From: Amaranthus tricolor
Lineage: Eukaryota > Streptophyta > Magnoliopsida > Caryophyllales > Amaranthaceae
Direction of reading: 5' to 3'
Length of the DNA: 64,000 nucleotides
Assembly (NCBI RefSeq): GCF_026212465.1
Contig: NC_080059.1
Coordinates: 20,248,656 to 20,312,655 of the forward strand
Positions 1 to 10,675 of the stretch are shown piece after piece. The notes under the pieces were generated by a model. It was not told where the DNA came from. It did no database searches and worked only from the letters and a program-made list of their open reading frames with translations. Each line of letters starts with the position of its first letter. Position 1 is the stretch's first letter. The position numbers were made by a program, and so were the translations under genes.

Positions 1-573
1 AAGCAAACGTTTGTTCTGGGTTCGTTTGTGAATGAAAATGAAGATGAACACGTACAGTAAGCAAACGTTTGATTGAGAGAACAAAGCAGCAGTAGCAAAC
101 GTATGGGTTTTGAGAGAATAAAGAATGGGTATTCGTTTCGTTTGAGAAAACAAAGAATAGGTATTCGTTTGGGAGAACAAAAAAGGCAGCAGTTTAATCG
201 TTTTTGACAGAACAAAAGGGTTTTGTGAGGGTTTATTAAAATAAAAGAAACTGATCGATGGCGGGTTTTCTTAAAATTCCAAAGGTTATTTGCTGCGGTT
301 CAACGGAAATCGGAGCAATTTTGTTAATTTTGAAGGTTTATTTGCTGCGGTTCATGAAAAACCGGAGCAATTAACGAAATTCCAAAGAGCTATTTGCTGC
401 GGTTTGTCCTCAACCGCAGCAATTAATGAGTTTTGAAGGCTATTTACTGCGGTCCGGTGATTAACCGCAGCACTTATAGTTTTTTTTTTCTTATTAATTT
501 TCCTCTTTATTGCTGCGAATATAAATAAACCGCAGCAAATGATGAGCAGCAAATACGTTTTTTTCCACTAGTG
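1..573. mobile_element. CACTA (En/Spm) transposon, one terminal end
   Basis: Read on the minus strand, the sequence ending at 573 begins CACTAGTGGAAAAAACG, a typical CACTA terminal inverted repeat. Inside it lies an array of short paired repeats, as CACTA subterminal regions usually have. The right flank starts AGGTCTGG at 574. The undisturbed LTR copy at 9604-9613 reads CAGGTCTGG, so the break falls exactly at the CACTA end and fits a 3-bp AGG target duplication. Positions 1-250 hold internal, purine-rich degenerate repeats built on GAGAACAAA and GTTTGAGA. No transposase is seen, and the rest of the element lies left of the window. Confidence 0.8.
285..550. repeat. CACTA subterminal hairpin repeats
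   Basis: Five successive units of about 45-70 bp each pair GCTGCGGTT with a downstream inverted partner (AACCGCAGC, or the variant ACCGGAGC). Each unit could fold into a hairpin. Subterminal repeats of this kind bind transposase in CACTA elements. The role here is inferred from position next to the terminus. Confidence 0.7.
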
Positions 574-1493
574 AGGTCTGGAGAAAAACATCGACTGGAA
601 AATTGCAGTTAATTTATTATTCTGGTTTCAGTTGATGTAAACGGTTAAATCTTAAATTAGTTACTTAAATTAATTAGTAAGTTAATTGGCTAAAATATTT
701 TTAGGTTATCTAAAAATAGCCTAACACTTTTTCTTTTTAAGATTAAGATCTCCTATTTTTTAGGATCTTGTGCTTTTAATTCCTATGCTATTTTTAGCTT
801 AAGGAAACTGATTTTCTCTTTGAGCAAATGACAGCCGGTCATTTATTTTTTGGCAATTCCACTATCTTTTTGTTTTGAGAACGTGGATGATAGTGGGAGG
901 TGTGTCTAAGGTAACTGCTGTCTGTTCCCACTATAAATAGGAGGAACTTTGCTCAAACCGAAATTGATCCATGAGTGTCCATTAAAGGGAGATCATTTAA
1001 CAAAAATATTTTCAGTTTTTAAATGCCAATTAATTTATTATATTTTTCTTAAGTAATTATTTTGATTTTTAATCTCTTGAGAATTGGCATTGTAAGGGTT
1101 ATTGAGTGATTTGTTGTTATTAGACTCATGAGAAGTCTAAGGGAATAGAGAAGTGAAACGTGAGAAGAGAAAGAGAAGGAGAAAGTAGAGAAAGAGAATT
1201 AGGCCTAGAGTAGAGAAGCTTCAAGTGAAGCAAACTGTTTTATGTAATTGTATTTGATTGCCTAAAACATAGTGAGAATTTTGAAATCCCGGGGGTTCGT
1301 GGTTTTCCTTCTTATTAGGCCAAGAAGGTTTCCACGTAAAATCTTTGTCTCCTTTTTATCTTTTGCTTTTTAAGTTTAAGGTTTATTTTGTTTGTTAAAA
1401 TTCCGCAAATTAGAAGAAAAACGAAGTAAAGTTAGATACACAACAATTCACCCCCCCTCTTATTGCATTCGACCATCTTTGTGTATTTCAATA
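574..1493 (+). repeat. 5' LTR of Sirevirus A, truncated at left by CACTA
   Basis: It is colinear with 9605-10526 of the 3' LTR. It ends TTTCAATA two bases before the primer site, where the 3' LTR ends TTTCAACA. The missing LTR start should lie on the far side of the CACTA element, outside the window. Confidence 0.9.
932..939 (+). promoter_or_regulatory. LTR TATA box
   Basis: TATAAATA follows the C-rich GTTCCCAC and precedes the GGAGGAAC tract in the LTR. The same box sits at 9964-9971 in the 3' LTR. It is the probable core promoter of the Sirevirus transcript. Confidence 0.6.
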
Positions 1494-1495
1494 AT

Positions 1496-1507
1496 TGGTA
1501 TCAGAGC
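1496..1507 (+). other. Primer binding site, initiator tRNA-Met
   Basis: TGGTATCAGAGC is complementary to the 3' end of plant initiator tRNA-Met and begins two bases after the 5' LTR. It primes minus-strand DNA synthesis. Confidence 0.9.
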
Positions 1508-1561
1508 CCTGTTCCTCATTTAATCAGGAAACCTGAGAGCAGTATCCTGTTCCCTGGCAAG

Positions 1562-3106
1562 ATGTTGAAGATGAACGAACGCATGGAAGAAGGGTACTCT
1601 ACGTAAAGGCCACCCATGTTCGATGGGAAATTCTATACCTACTGGAAAAATAGGATGGAAATTTTCATAAAGGCCGAAAATTACCAAGTATGGAGAGTAA
1701 TTGAAATAGGAGATTTTGAAGTGACGACCATCAACTCCAATAATGAATCAATTCCAAAACCAATCACTGAGTATGAAAAGGATAACTTTCAAAAGATGGA
1801 GATGAACGCTCTTGCGATCAAGCTACTTCACTGTGGTCTGGGGCCAAATGAACATAATCGTATCATGGGTTGTAAAACGGAAAAGCAGATTTGGGACCTG
1901 CTGGAAGTTACCCATGAAGGCACTAGTGAAGTGAAGCGCTCCAAGATTGACCTACTGATGTCCAGATATGAAAGGTTCGTCATGGAACCTATGGAGAACA
2001 TTCAAGAGATGTTCACCAAGTTCACAAATATCACGAACGAATTTTTCTCTCTTGGTAAGATCATTCCCGTTGATGAACAAGTCAGGAAAGTGCTTAGGAG
2101 TCTTCCTCAAGACGAACGCTGGAGAGCTAAAGTCACAGCCATCCAGGAATCAAAAGATTTCACCAAGTTTAATTTGGAAGAGCTGGCTGGTTCCCTCATG
2201 ACTCACGAGTTGCATTTGGGAACAGCTGACAGTACCCGAAACAAAGGACTGGCTCTAGCAGCTGATGATAGTGAAGAATCAGAAGCTGGTGAAGAGGAAG
2301 CTGCTATGTTGGCACGTAAATTCAAAAAATTCTTCAGGAACAGCAGATATAGAAAACAAAGAAATAATAAGGAAAGAGAAACTGCTAACATGAAGACAAA
2401 TTTTGAATGCCACAAATGTGGAAGTACTAATCACTTCATCAAGGATTGCCCTCAATTGAAGAATGAGAAGGGCAAAGGGAAGACAAGGGAAGCTGGAAGA
2501 ATGCCAAAGAAAGGAAACTTCAGAACAGATTTTCGTAAAGCAATGATTGCAGCTTGGGGTGACATTGAAAGCGAAGCTGAAACTGAAGTTCCAGTAGAGG
2601 AAGAAACTGCAAATCTGTGTCTCATGGCATCTCATGAAGAGACTAAGGAAAGAGAGGTAATGTCTTCTAGTTCTACTCCTAAACATCTATTCAGTTTAAG
2701 TAGATTTTTTGAATTGTTAGATAAGAATGTTATTTTAAAAGAGCAATTGGAGAAAATAAAGCAGGAATTCATCATTCTTAACATTGAAAAGAATCAAAAC
2801 AAATTGCTAGAATTAAAATGGGATGAAAATGATAAATCCACTCATGTGTTTAGCACGGAATTTCAAGAAATGAAATTAAAATTAGAATCATGTGAAAGAG
2901 AAAATAAGTATCTAAAAGATCAACTTAATTTAAAAGGAAAAGGGAAAATCAATGAAGTTCTCATATGGATTCTAAATGCTAAACCAAAGAGTAAAGAAGG
3001 TCTAGGTTATGTTAAAAACGATAAAAAGAAAAAGATCTATGTTGATCTCCCTAGTAGTAAGATCTGTTCCTTTTGTGGTAAAATTGGACACCTAAAATAT
3101 GTATAA
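1562..3106 (+). pseudogene. Sirevirus A gag (nucleocapsid polyprotein), broken
   Basis: The open frame from ATG 1616 codes for 496 residues. A more likely original start is ATG 1562, which is in the same frame but separated by a TAA at 1604-1606. The N-terminal half is the copia gag domain (MFDGKFYTYWKNRMEIFIKA onward). A CX2CX4HX4C zinc knuckle lies near residues 264-278 (CHKCGSTNHFIKDC), followed by an acidic then lysine-rich region with heptad-like coiled-coil character. A second knuckle starts at the C-terminus (CSFCGKIGH) but is cut by the stop at 3104-3106, where the original reading continued in another frame. It would package element RNA into virus-like particles. Confidence 0.85.
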
Positions 3107-3234
3107 AAAGGGAACAGCACCACATAGCAAATAAAATTCATGTCGAACAATTATGGATCAAGAAATATGATTCATGTATAATCGACAAGGAACCCAAGAA
3201 TAACTGGGTTCCTAAACCTAACTCTTAATTTGCT
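3107..3234 (+). pseudogene. Decayed gag-protease linker
   Basis: About 130 bases between the gag stop and the protease frame still encode fragments typical of the Sirevirus linker when frames are changed, for example IIDKEP and NWVPKPNS. At least two stops or indels lie here. Confidence 0.5.
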
Positions 3235-3792
3235 GTGCAGGTTCAAGTGAGGGGGAACAACTCATGGTATCTCGACAGTGGGTGTTCCAAGCACATGACG
3301 GGTGACAAATCTAAATTTCTCTCATTTGAAGCAAATGATGGGGGAACTGTAACCTTCGGTGATAATATGAAGGGTGAGATAATCGCTAAAGGAAAGGTTG
3401 GAAGGTCAAGTTCCCATGCCATTGACAATGTTTTTTTAGTCGAGAATTTAAAACACAATCTTTTAAGTATTTCTCAATTTTGTGGCAAAGGTAACTCTGT
3501 TAAGTTTACTTCTGAACAATGCATAATTTCTAGGAACAACACAGGAGACCCTGTGCTTGAGGGAATCAGAAAAGGGAACACTTATGTTGTGGACCTGGAC
3601 ACTGTTCCCAAAACCAGTCTAACGTGTTTAAGCGTTATAGAAGAAGACCCACTACTTTGGCACAAGCGTCTAGGTCATGCTAGTTTTACATTGATTAATA
3701 CATTAAGATCAAAAGACCTAGTTAGAGGACTACCAGCTATAAATTCCTTAAGGAAGAAATTTGCGATCCTTGTGCCAAAGGAAAACAAGTGA
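3235..3792 (+). pseudogene. Sirevirus A protease and GAG-pre-integrase region
   Basis: The aspartic protease motif WYLDSGCSKHMTG keeps the catalytic DSG. The GAG-pre-integrase segment follows (LLWHKRLGHAS, the HH half of the integrase zinc finger). Near 3755 a one-base shift moves the zinc-finger CDPC half into the next frame, so this frame ends in a foreign tail at 3792 and overlaps the integrase frame by 4 bases. It would cleave the polyprotein and start the integrase. Confidence 0.85.
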
Positions 3793-4373
3793 GGTCATCT
3801 TTCAAATCAAAAAATATGGTGACTACCGCTAGACCATTAGAATTAATTCATATGGATCTATGTGGACCTATGAGAACACAAATCCGTAGTAGCAAAAGAT
3901 ATGTGTTTGTCATAGTTGATGACTATAGTAGATTTACTTGGATCCTATTTTTAGTAAGCAAAGATGAAGCTTTTGATGAGTTTGTTTCTTTTTCTAACAA
4001 AATACAAAAATCTACCAATAATCAAATTGTTCACATAAGATCAGATCATGGCAAAGAATTTGAAAATTCAAACTTTATAAATTATTGTAATAAACATGGT
4101 ATAAATCAGAATTTTTCCGCTCCTAGAACACCACAACAAAATGGAGTGGTAGAAAGGAAAAATAGAACCCTAGAAGAAATGGCTAGGACTATGTTGATTG
4201 CTAGTGGTCTACCTAGAAATTTTTGGGACGAGGTCGTCAATACTGCATGCTATACTTTGAATCATGTATTAATAAGACCAATCACTTCTAAAACACCTTA
4301 TGAATTTCTTAAAGGTGTTAAACCAAATATTTCCTATTTTCATGTGTTTGGATGCAAATGTTTTGTCATGTAA
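3789..4373 (+). pseudogene. Sirevirus A integrase core
   Basis: The DDE residues are all present: D in HMDLCGP, D in RSDHGKEF and E in VVERKNRT. The frame ends with CFVM and TAA near 4373, and the next frame takes over at 4352, so a single indel splits integrase from RT. It would insert the cDNA into host DNA. Confidence 0.88.
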
Positions 4374-5788
4374 ATGGAAAACGAAATGTAGGTAAATTTG
4401 ATGAAAGAAGTGATGAAGCAGTATTTCTCGGTCATTCATCACATAGCAAAGCTTACAGAGTTTATAATAAGAGAACAATGTGCGTGGAGAAATCCGTTCA
4501 CATAATCTTTGATGAAACTAACTTTTCAACAAGTGAACAGGAAATAAACAATGTCAAAATAGGTCTTGCAAATTTAGAAGATGATGAAGAAATAAAGGTG
4601 CAAGATCAAGGAACAGCAGGTGAACAGCCAATACAAGAAGACGAAGAAGAAACTGACCAAGTCCAGGAACTGCCAGCACAACTGGACCAGCAAACTGTTC
4701 CCAATTCAGCTGTTCCCGCAGATGAGCAAAATGATCCAGTAGCTGAACAAAATGCCAATCAAGATGTTGAGCCAGAACATGCTACTGTTCTCTCAAGAGA
4801 ATTTGTGCCCAAACCTTGGAAATATCAAAGTTATCATCCTCTTGATCTGATTATAAGTGATATGAATAACGGAACACAAACCAGATCCCAACTGAGAAAC
4901 TTTTGTGCACATTTTGCGTTCCTATCATCACTTGAACCCAAAAATCACGAAGAAGCTCTAAAGGATTCCGAATGGATAGTAGCCATGCAAGATGAATTAA
5001 ATGAATTTGAAAGAAATAAGGTATGGCACTTGGAACCCAAACCAAAACACAAGATGGTAATTGGTTTGAAATGGGTATTTCGGAATAAGCTAGATGAGCA
5101 TGGAATAATTGTAAGAAACAAAGCAACACTCGTGGTCAAAGGGTATAATCAACAAGAAGGTATTGATTACACTGAGACATTTGCTTCGGTAGCAAGGTTA
5201 GAGGCTATTAGAATTTTAATTTCTTTTGCTGCATTTATGAACTTTAAGTTATATCAAATGGATGTGAAATGTGCTTTCTTAAATGGTTTTCTTGATGAAC
5301 AAGTTTTTGTTGAACAACCCCCAGGTTTTGAGAATACCTCTTGTCCTGATCATGTCTACAAGCTTGACAAAGCTTTATATGGCTTGAAGCAAGCTCCTAG
5401 GCAATGGCATGAAAGACTATCAAAGTTTTTGATTCAAAATAACTTTGTAAGAGGAAAAATTGACAAAACCTTATTCTTTAAGAATAAAGGTTATGATATT
5501 TTAGTTGTTCAAATTTATGTTGATGATATTATTTTCGGTGCAACCAATGATTTGTTATGTAAAGAATTTGCCAACCTTATGGGCACAGAATTTGAAACGA
5601 GCATGATGGGAGAATTAAATTTCTTTCTTAGTTTGTTAATTAAACAAACTGAAAATGGTATTTTTATTCATCAACAAAAATACATAAAAGAACTTCTTAA
5701 GAAGTATAGGCTAACTAACGCTAAAACCAACCATACACCCATGGCTACAAATGTTAGATTAGATGAAGACCTAAAAGGAACTAAGTAG
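4352..5788 (+). pseudogene. Sirevirus A integrase C-terminus and reverse transcriptase
   Basis: The 478-codon frame starts with the integrase tail (FLGHSSHSKAYRVYN) and an acidic, Gln-rich linker of about 120 residues. The RVT_2 reverse transcriptase follows (LKWVFRNKLDEHG, YQMDVKCAFLNG, ALYGLKQAPRQWHERL). The catalytic YVDD is retained (IYVDDIIFGA near 5515-5545). The frame stops at TAG 5786-5788. RT homology resumes out of frame across 5789-5935, so at least one nonsense change and one indel separate it from RNase H. Confidence 0.9.
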
Positions 5789-5935
5789 ATCAAACAATGT
5801 ATCGAGGCATGATAGGTTCCCTATTATATCTAACTGAAGTAGACCCAATATTTCATTTAGTGTTGGTTATGTGCTAGATTTCAGTCCAACCCCAAAGAAT
5901 CACATCTCACAGCAGTAAAACGGATTTTAAGATAT

Positions 5936-6457
5936 TTGAAGGGAACAGACGACTTGTCCCTATTTTATCCTAAAAGTGATGTTTATGATTTAAAAGGCTT
6001 TGGTGATGCAGATTATGCAGGTGATCTAGTTAATAGAAAAAGCACGTCAGGTATGGTACAATTTCTTGGCTCATGTTTAGTTTCATGGAGTTCCAAGAAA
6101 CAAAACACGGTTGCATTATCCACAACCGAAGCTGAATACGTAGCAGCAGCAGCCTGCTGTTCCCAAATGCTTTGGATAAAACAGCAACTAAGAGATTTTG
6201 GTATTAAGATTGAATGCATTCCTATTTATTGTGATAATACCAGTGCCATATGTATATCTAAAGATCCAGTGCATCACTCACGAGCTAAACATATACATAT
6301 TAGACATCATTTTCTTAAGGATAATGTAGAAAACAAAAATATTGTATTAAAGCATGTTAACACCAACGAACAAGTTGCAGATATTCTGACCAAACCACTT
6401 CCAAGGGAACAATATGAAAAGATGAGATTGGAACTTGGTATGATCAAGCTCCACTAA
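5936..6457 (+). pseudogene. Sirevirus A RNase H
   Basis: A copia RNase H of about 173 codons: GFGDADYAGD, RKSTSG, LSTTEAEYVAA, YCDNTSAICIS and KHIHIRHHFL, ending NEQVADILTKPLPREQYEKMRLELG. The acidic catalytic residues are kept. The listed start is not a true initiation site, because the frame is the continuation of pol. Confidence 0.88.
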
Positions 6458-6962
6458 AGTTGGTTGCATGAAATTCCCAATGAAGCATCATGAGAATGAA
6501 AAAGGTCAGGAATCAACCTCAATATCTTGATTGAGAATCAATTATTGAATGGATCAGGTAAACACTTAATAAAGTTTGTACTATGAATGTCTTCTCGTTT
6601 GTATGTTGTTAAGTTGATCAGACCAAAGTAGTATGTTCGTTATTCTCTTCATATAATACTTCATAATATCATAATTCATTCTTTTTATAATTTAATATTT
6701 CATAATTTTGTTCTTCATTTTTTTATAAATATAGTCAACATAAATCAATAAAAAAATATATGGGAAACGGTTTTCATTTCTTCAAATAATCCTTCCAAAT
6801 CACAAGTAATGATGATGGCATTGATGAGATGGGACTTAAGGTAGAACCGTCATTTCAACCCTTTATTAAACCCTTCTCTTACATCACACTACTCACGCTT
6901 TATCAATTCTTCTTCAAGAAACCGTTCTCCTTCTTTTCTCTCAACCTTTTCAAAAGTTCAAA
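6458..6962 (+). other. Non-coding spacer between pol and third ORF
   Basis: About 500 AT-rich bases. TC-rich tracts just before 6963 could be the leader of a subgenomic or spliced message. No ORF or other feature was recognised. Confidence 0.5.
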
Positions 6963-8619
6963 ATGAAAACCCCAAGATCTTCAAAATCAGGCAAGAAAAC
7001 CCCTAAATCCCGTACAGGATGCTGCACCACCCACAACCACTGAAACCACAAAAGAATCACCCAAACACACTACTGAACCTACCAGTACCAAACGCAAGAT
7101 TTCATCACCAAAAGGTGGTTCATCCTCCAAAGTAGTCAAACGTTCGAAGCTTAGTGACCCTAATAGTGCTGAAGAAATCTCAAAAGAAATGTCTGTTGGT
7201 TTCGGACTCGACAAATACTGGTATGACTCTACCCATTTTCCTCAACTGCATAACATTTTGCAACATCAAGAATGGGAAGTTTTGATGTCAAATTTTAGTT
7301 GCAATTCCATTTTTCCAAATCTTATCCGAGAATTTATTTCAAATTCCTCAAATGATTGTGGGATGTGTTCTAGTACCATCAAGAACAACAAAATAGAATT
7401 TAATAGTGCATTGCTGGGGGAATGGTTTAATGTTCCTAATGTTGGGTTTGATACTTACTATGTTGGTTCAAAAATAGTATTTTCTGGGATAAATGAAAAA
7501 ACGGTTTTAAAATTTTTAGGGATTGAGCAAAGAAAAGGGAAAATAAGCCATAACATTTTGAATCCTCTGCATAAATTACTGTACAATATTGCACGAAGAT
7601 TTATTTTGCAAAGAAACTCCAAAAGGAGTGAAGTAAGTTTACGTGATGCTACATTGATTTACTGCATGGCTAATCACATAAAGATAAATTTTCCATTTTT
7701 GATGACATCTCATTTGTCTGATTGTATTGAGAAGAAAAATTTTGTTGGTTATAGAGGGTTGTTGACTTGGATTTTCAGAAAATTTGATGTCCCTTTGGAA
7801 GGGTTGGAGTTCCCAATGGGACCCAACATGAAGATAGGTGCAAAGTGTTTACAAAATTTGCACTTAAAATTAACTGATGAAGGGATGTTAATACATTATC
7901 TAGAGGAGGAAGTTGAAGTTGGTTCTGAAGAAGAAGGGAATGAAAAAGAAGAAGGAAAATTAAGGGAGGAAGAACAGGAAGAAAAAGAGGAAAAGGAGCA
8001 AGGACCTGTTCCCACTGATAATATTGAAACAGAAGAAAAAGGGGAACAGGATGGAGAAGCTAGTAAGGGGGAAGCAGAACAGGAAGGAGTCTTAGGAGAA
8101 GATGCTTATCACAATCTCTGTAATGATTCAAGTGATGAAGAGACTGTGATAGCATTGAGGAGAAAGGCTAAATCTGTTCAGAGGAAGAGTAGGAGGTTAG
8201 CCTCAAAACATAAGGCTACAATGGTTGATGATACCACATTTGAGACCATGCCTGAGTCTACATCCAATAAACCTCCCTTTCCCAAGCCAACCACATCATC
8301 ACCACATCACACTCCATCACCACCACTTCACAATCCATCACCACCTCAATCACCTATTCACTTTACGCCACTACCATCTCAGTCTTCACCAGGTAATGGT
8401 TGTGCTAACCATGATTCTGTTCCTGCAGCTTCTTCAAACATCATTCTCTCCAAGCTCCTTGACCTACAGTCTCAACTCACTGCTTTTCAAGACGAAATTC
8501 GAGTCTCACTTGCTTCAATTGTTGATCAGCTTAACCAGATGGAAAGCCGTCTTGGTGCCAAGCTGGACACAGTGGAAGTACAGACTGAGTTCATCGATGA
8601 AGAAGAGACTGCTCCCTGA
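6963..8619 (+). pseudogene. Sirevirus envelope-position ORF (ORF3), one frameshift
   Basis: The 476-codon frame from ATG 7189 is open. The same frame reads without stops upstream to about 7017. A typical basic N-terminus, MKTPRSSKSGKKTPK, starts at ATG 6963 one base out of phase, so a single inserted base near 7015-7018 breaks a roughly 550-codon ORF. From 7189: residues 1-235 form a folded region resembling the 'putative plant transposon protein' domain. About 238-305 is Glu-rich, 320-345 is basic (LRRKAKSVQRKSRRLASKHK), and 355-405 is Pro/Ser/His-rich. The C-terminus is Leu-rich and coiled-coil-like. I see no signal peptide or membrane segment, so 'env-like' describes position only. Its function is unknown. 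Confidence 0.75.
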
Positions 8620-8892
8620 TTCCTCTTCCCATGTTTATAATGATTTGTTGGCTGTAACACTAATCAAACAATTTCACTTTTCTTTGTACCATCTGGGGTA
8701 CAAGTTTGTATTTGAACAACTGCTACATTTCTTTCTTTTCTTTTTATTTCTGGTCTGTGATGACTAACATTATGCAGATTTGATTGCTTTTTATGGTGCT
8801 TACTTTTATTATTGTTTCTTGCTTTCATCATTGACAAATCTATATGGTTTGTGCTGAGGTTTGATAACCCCGTATTCTTTTTTATTGATGAC

Positions 8893-8904
8893 AAAAGGGG
8901 GAAG
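8893..8904 (+). other. Upstream polypurine tract of Sirevirus A
   Basis: AAAAGGGGGAAG follows TTGATGAC, the same context as the tract next to the 3' LTR. Sireviruses are known to carry multiple polypurine tracts in this region. The 420 bases to the second tract are AT-rich and non-coding. Confidence 0.65.
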
Positions 8905-9326
8905 ATTATGCACAAACTTAAGAGGAGCTGTGAATACACAGTACATATCTTGATTGATTTATATTACTTTTTATGGAAGTTAATGTGTTGTGTTTATGAT
9001 AGCTTAGAATCTAATCATCTGTGTTGATATTAAGTTTTTATTGATATTTTGATTAATTGTTTTAAAGTTGTTTCTTTGTTTCTTTTGAAAATACTTAATA
9101 ATTTATGTTTTAGTCTATTTTATATTAGTTTTTTTTAGTTTAATTATTTTTGAAATTTTTAAAACATATTTGATATTATGTTTTTATAGAGTAAGTTGGG
9201 TTATGTATGCTTGGTAAATTATATTGTAACAAGTTGATTTACTAAGTTATTTAGAGTTGCTTTAATCTCTAGTATGCTCTAAGAAATTTGTTTTACTTAA
9301 GGTTGTTTATAAAGTTTGTCATCATC

Positions 9327-9338
9327 AAAAAGGGGGAA
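9327..9338 (+). other. Polypurine tract at 3' LTR
   Basis: AAAAAGGGGGAA lies two bases before the 3' LTR start. It primes plus-strand DNA synthesis. Confidence 0.8.
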
Positions 9339-9340
9339 TT

Positions 9341-10526
9341 TTTTGGCTCTTAAGGTTTTGTTGATGACTTCACTTTTAAATAAACAAACATATTTTAGAG
9401 ATTGTTTTGTAGGTGAATATCCGATTTTGTTGAAATCGTTGATGAAGCCTATGACTTGGTTCGTGGAAGTTGTACGTGTCTTTAAAATATTCAAGAAGTT
9501 AGATAAGTGCTTAGGAAGTTAAAGGTTGACAGACGGTCTACTGTTCCTAAAATGAACAATCTAACAGAAGTTGAAACTGGAGACAGTACGCTGTTCCTAC
9601 GTAGCAGGTCTGGAGAAAAACATCGACTGGAAAATTGCAGTTATTTTATTATTCTGGTTTTAGTTGATGTAAACGGTTAAATCTTAAATTAGTTACTTAA
9701 ATTAATTAGTAAGTTAATTGGCTAAACTATTTTTAGGTTATCTAAAAATAACCTAAGACTTTTTCTTTTTAAGATTAAGATATCATATTTTTTAGGATCT
9801 TGTGCTTTTAATTCCTATGCTATTTTTAGCTTAAGGAAACTGATTTTCTCTCTGAGCAAATGATAGCCGGTCATTTATTTTTTGGCAATTCCACTATTTT
9901 TTTGTTTTGAGAACGTGGATGATAGTGGGAGGTGTGTCTAAGGTAACTGCTGTCTGTTCCCATTATAAATAGGAGGAACTTTGCTCAAACCGAAATTGAT
10001 CCATGAGTGTCCATTAAAGGGAGATCATTTAAGAAAAATATTTTCAGTTTTTAAATGCCAATTAATTTATTATATTTTTCTTAAGTAATTATTTTGATTT
10101 TTAATCTCTTGAGAATTGGCATTGTAAGGGTTATTGAGTGATTTGTTGTAATTAGACTCATGAGAAGTCTAAGGGAATAGAGAAGTGAAACGTGAGAAGA
10201 GAAAGAGAAGGAGAAAGTAGAGAAAGAGAATTAGGCCTAGAGTAGAGAAGCTTCAAGTGAAGCAAACTGTTTTATGTAATTGTATTTGATTGCCTAAAAC
10301 ATAGTGAGAATTTTGAAATCCCGAGGGGTCGTGGTTTTCCTTCTTATTAGGCCAAGAAGGTTTCCACGTAAAATCTTTGTCTCCTTTTTATCTTTTTCTT
10401 TTTAAGTTTAAGCTTTATTTTGTTTGTTAAAATTCCGCAAAATTAGAAGAAAAACGAAGTAAAGTTAGATACACAACAATTCACCCCCCCTCTTGTTGTA
10501 TTCGACCATCTTCGTGTATTTCAACA
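9341..10526 (+). repeat. 3' LTR of Sirevirus A
   Basis: It runs from TTTTGGCTCTTAAGG (the expected TGTTGG start is mutated) to TTTCAACA. It carries TATAAATA at 9964-9971. Positions 9605-10526 match 574-1493. The bases after it, GACAC at 10527-10531, would be one target duplication; the partner is outside the window. Confidence 0.88.
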
Positions 10527-10675
10527 GACACCATTGAGGTTTATCACGGTAAACTCAATATATTATGGAAAGAATTTAACCAGAGAATGCCAAATCCAAT
10601 AATGAACCCCTACCAACTGTGGAGGCAGCCTATGCCACAATCAGACGGGAAATAGCACGCTGGAGAATAATGAAC
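10527..10675 (+). pseudogene. Copia B gag, fragment between two insertions
   Basis: The sequence encodes a copia gag-like stretch (YHGKLNILWKEFNQ), then, after a small frame change, AYATIRREIARW. The second frame continues across the gypsy insertion into the gag piece at 18802, which carries the zinc knuckle. The upstream part of gag must lie left of the window, beyond the Sirevirus and CACTA elements. Confidence 0.7.

Larger units (their letters stand above)
574..10526 (+). mobile_element. Sirevirus-type Ty1/copia retrotransposon A
   Basis: The order is LTR, Met-tRNA primer site, gag, pol (protease, integrase, RT, RNase H), a third ORF in the envelope position, two polypurine tracts and LTR. 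This is the Sirevirus (SIRE/Maximus) plan. The 5' LTR lacks its first roughly 265 bp because the CACTA element at 1-573 sits in it. Over the shared roughly 920 bp I counted about 20-25 differences between the LTRs by eye, so the insertion is moderately old. Gag and pol carry several stops and frameshifts. The 3' end abuts the gag fragment at 10527, showing insertion into another copia element. Confidence 0.9.

Noticed and set aside
8225..8767. 180-codon His/Leu-rich ORF overlapping ORF3
   Set aside because: Out-of-frame reading of the Pro/Ser/His-rich part of ORF3.
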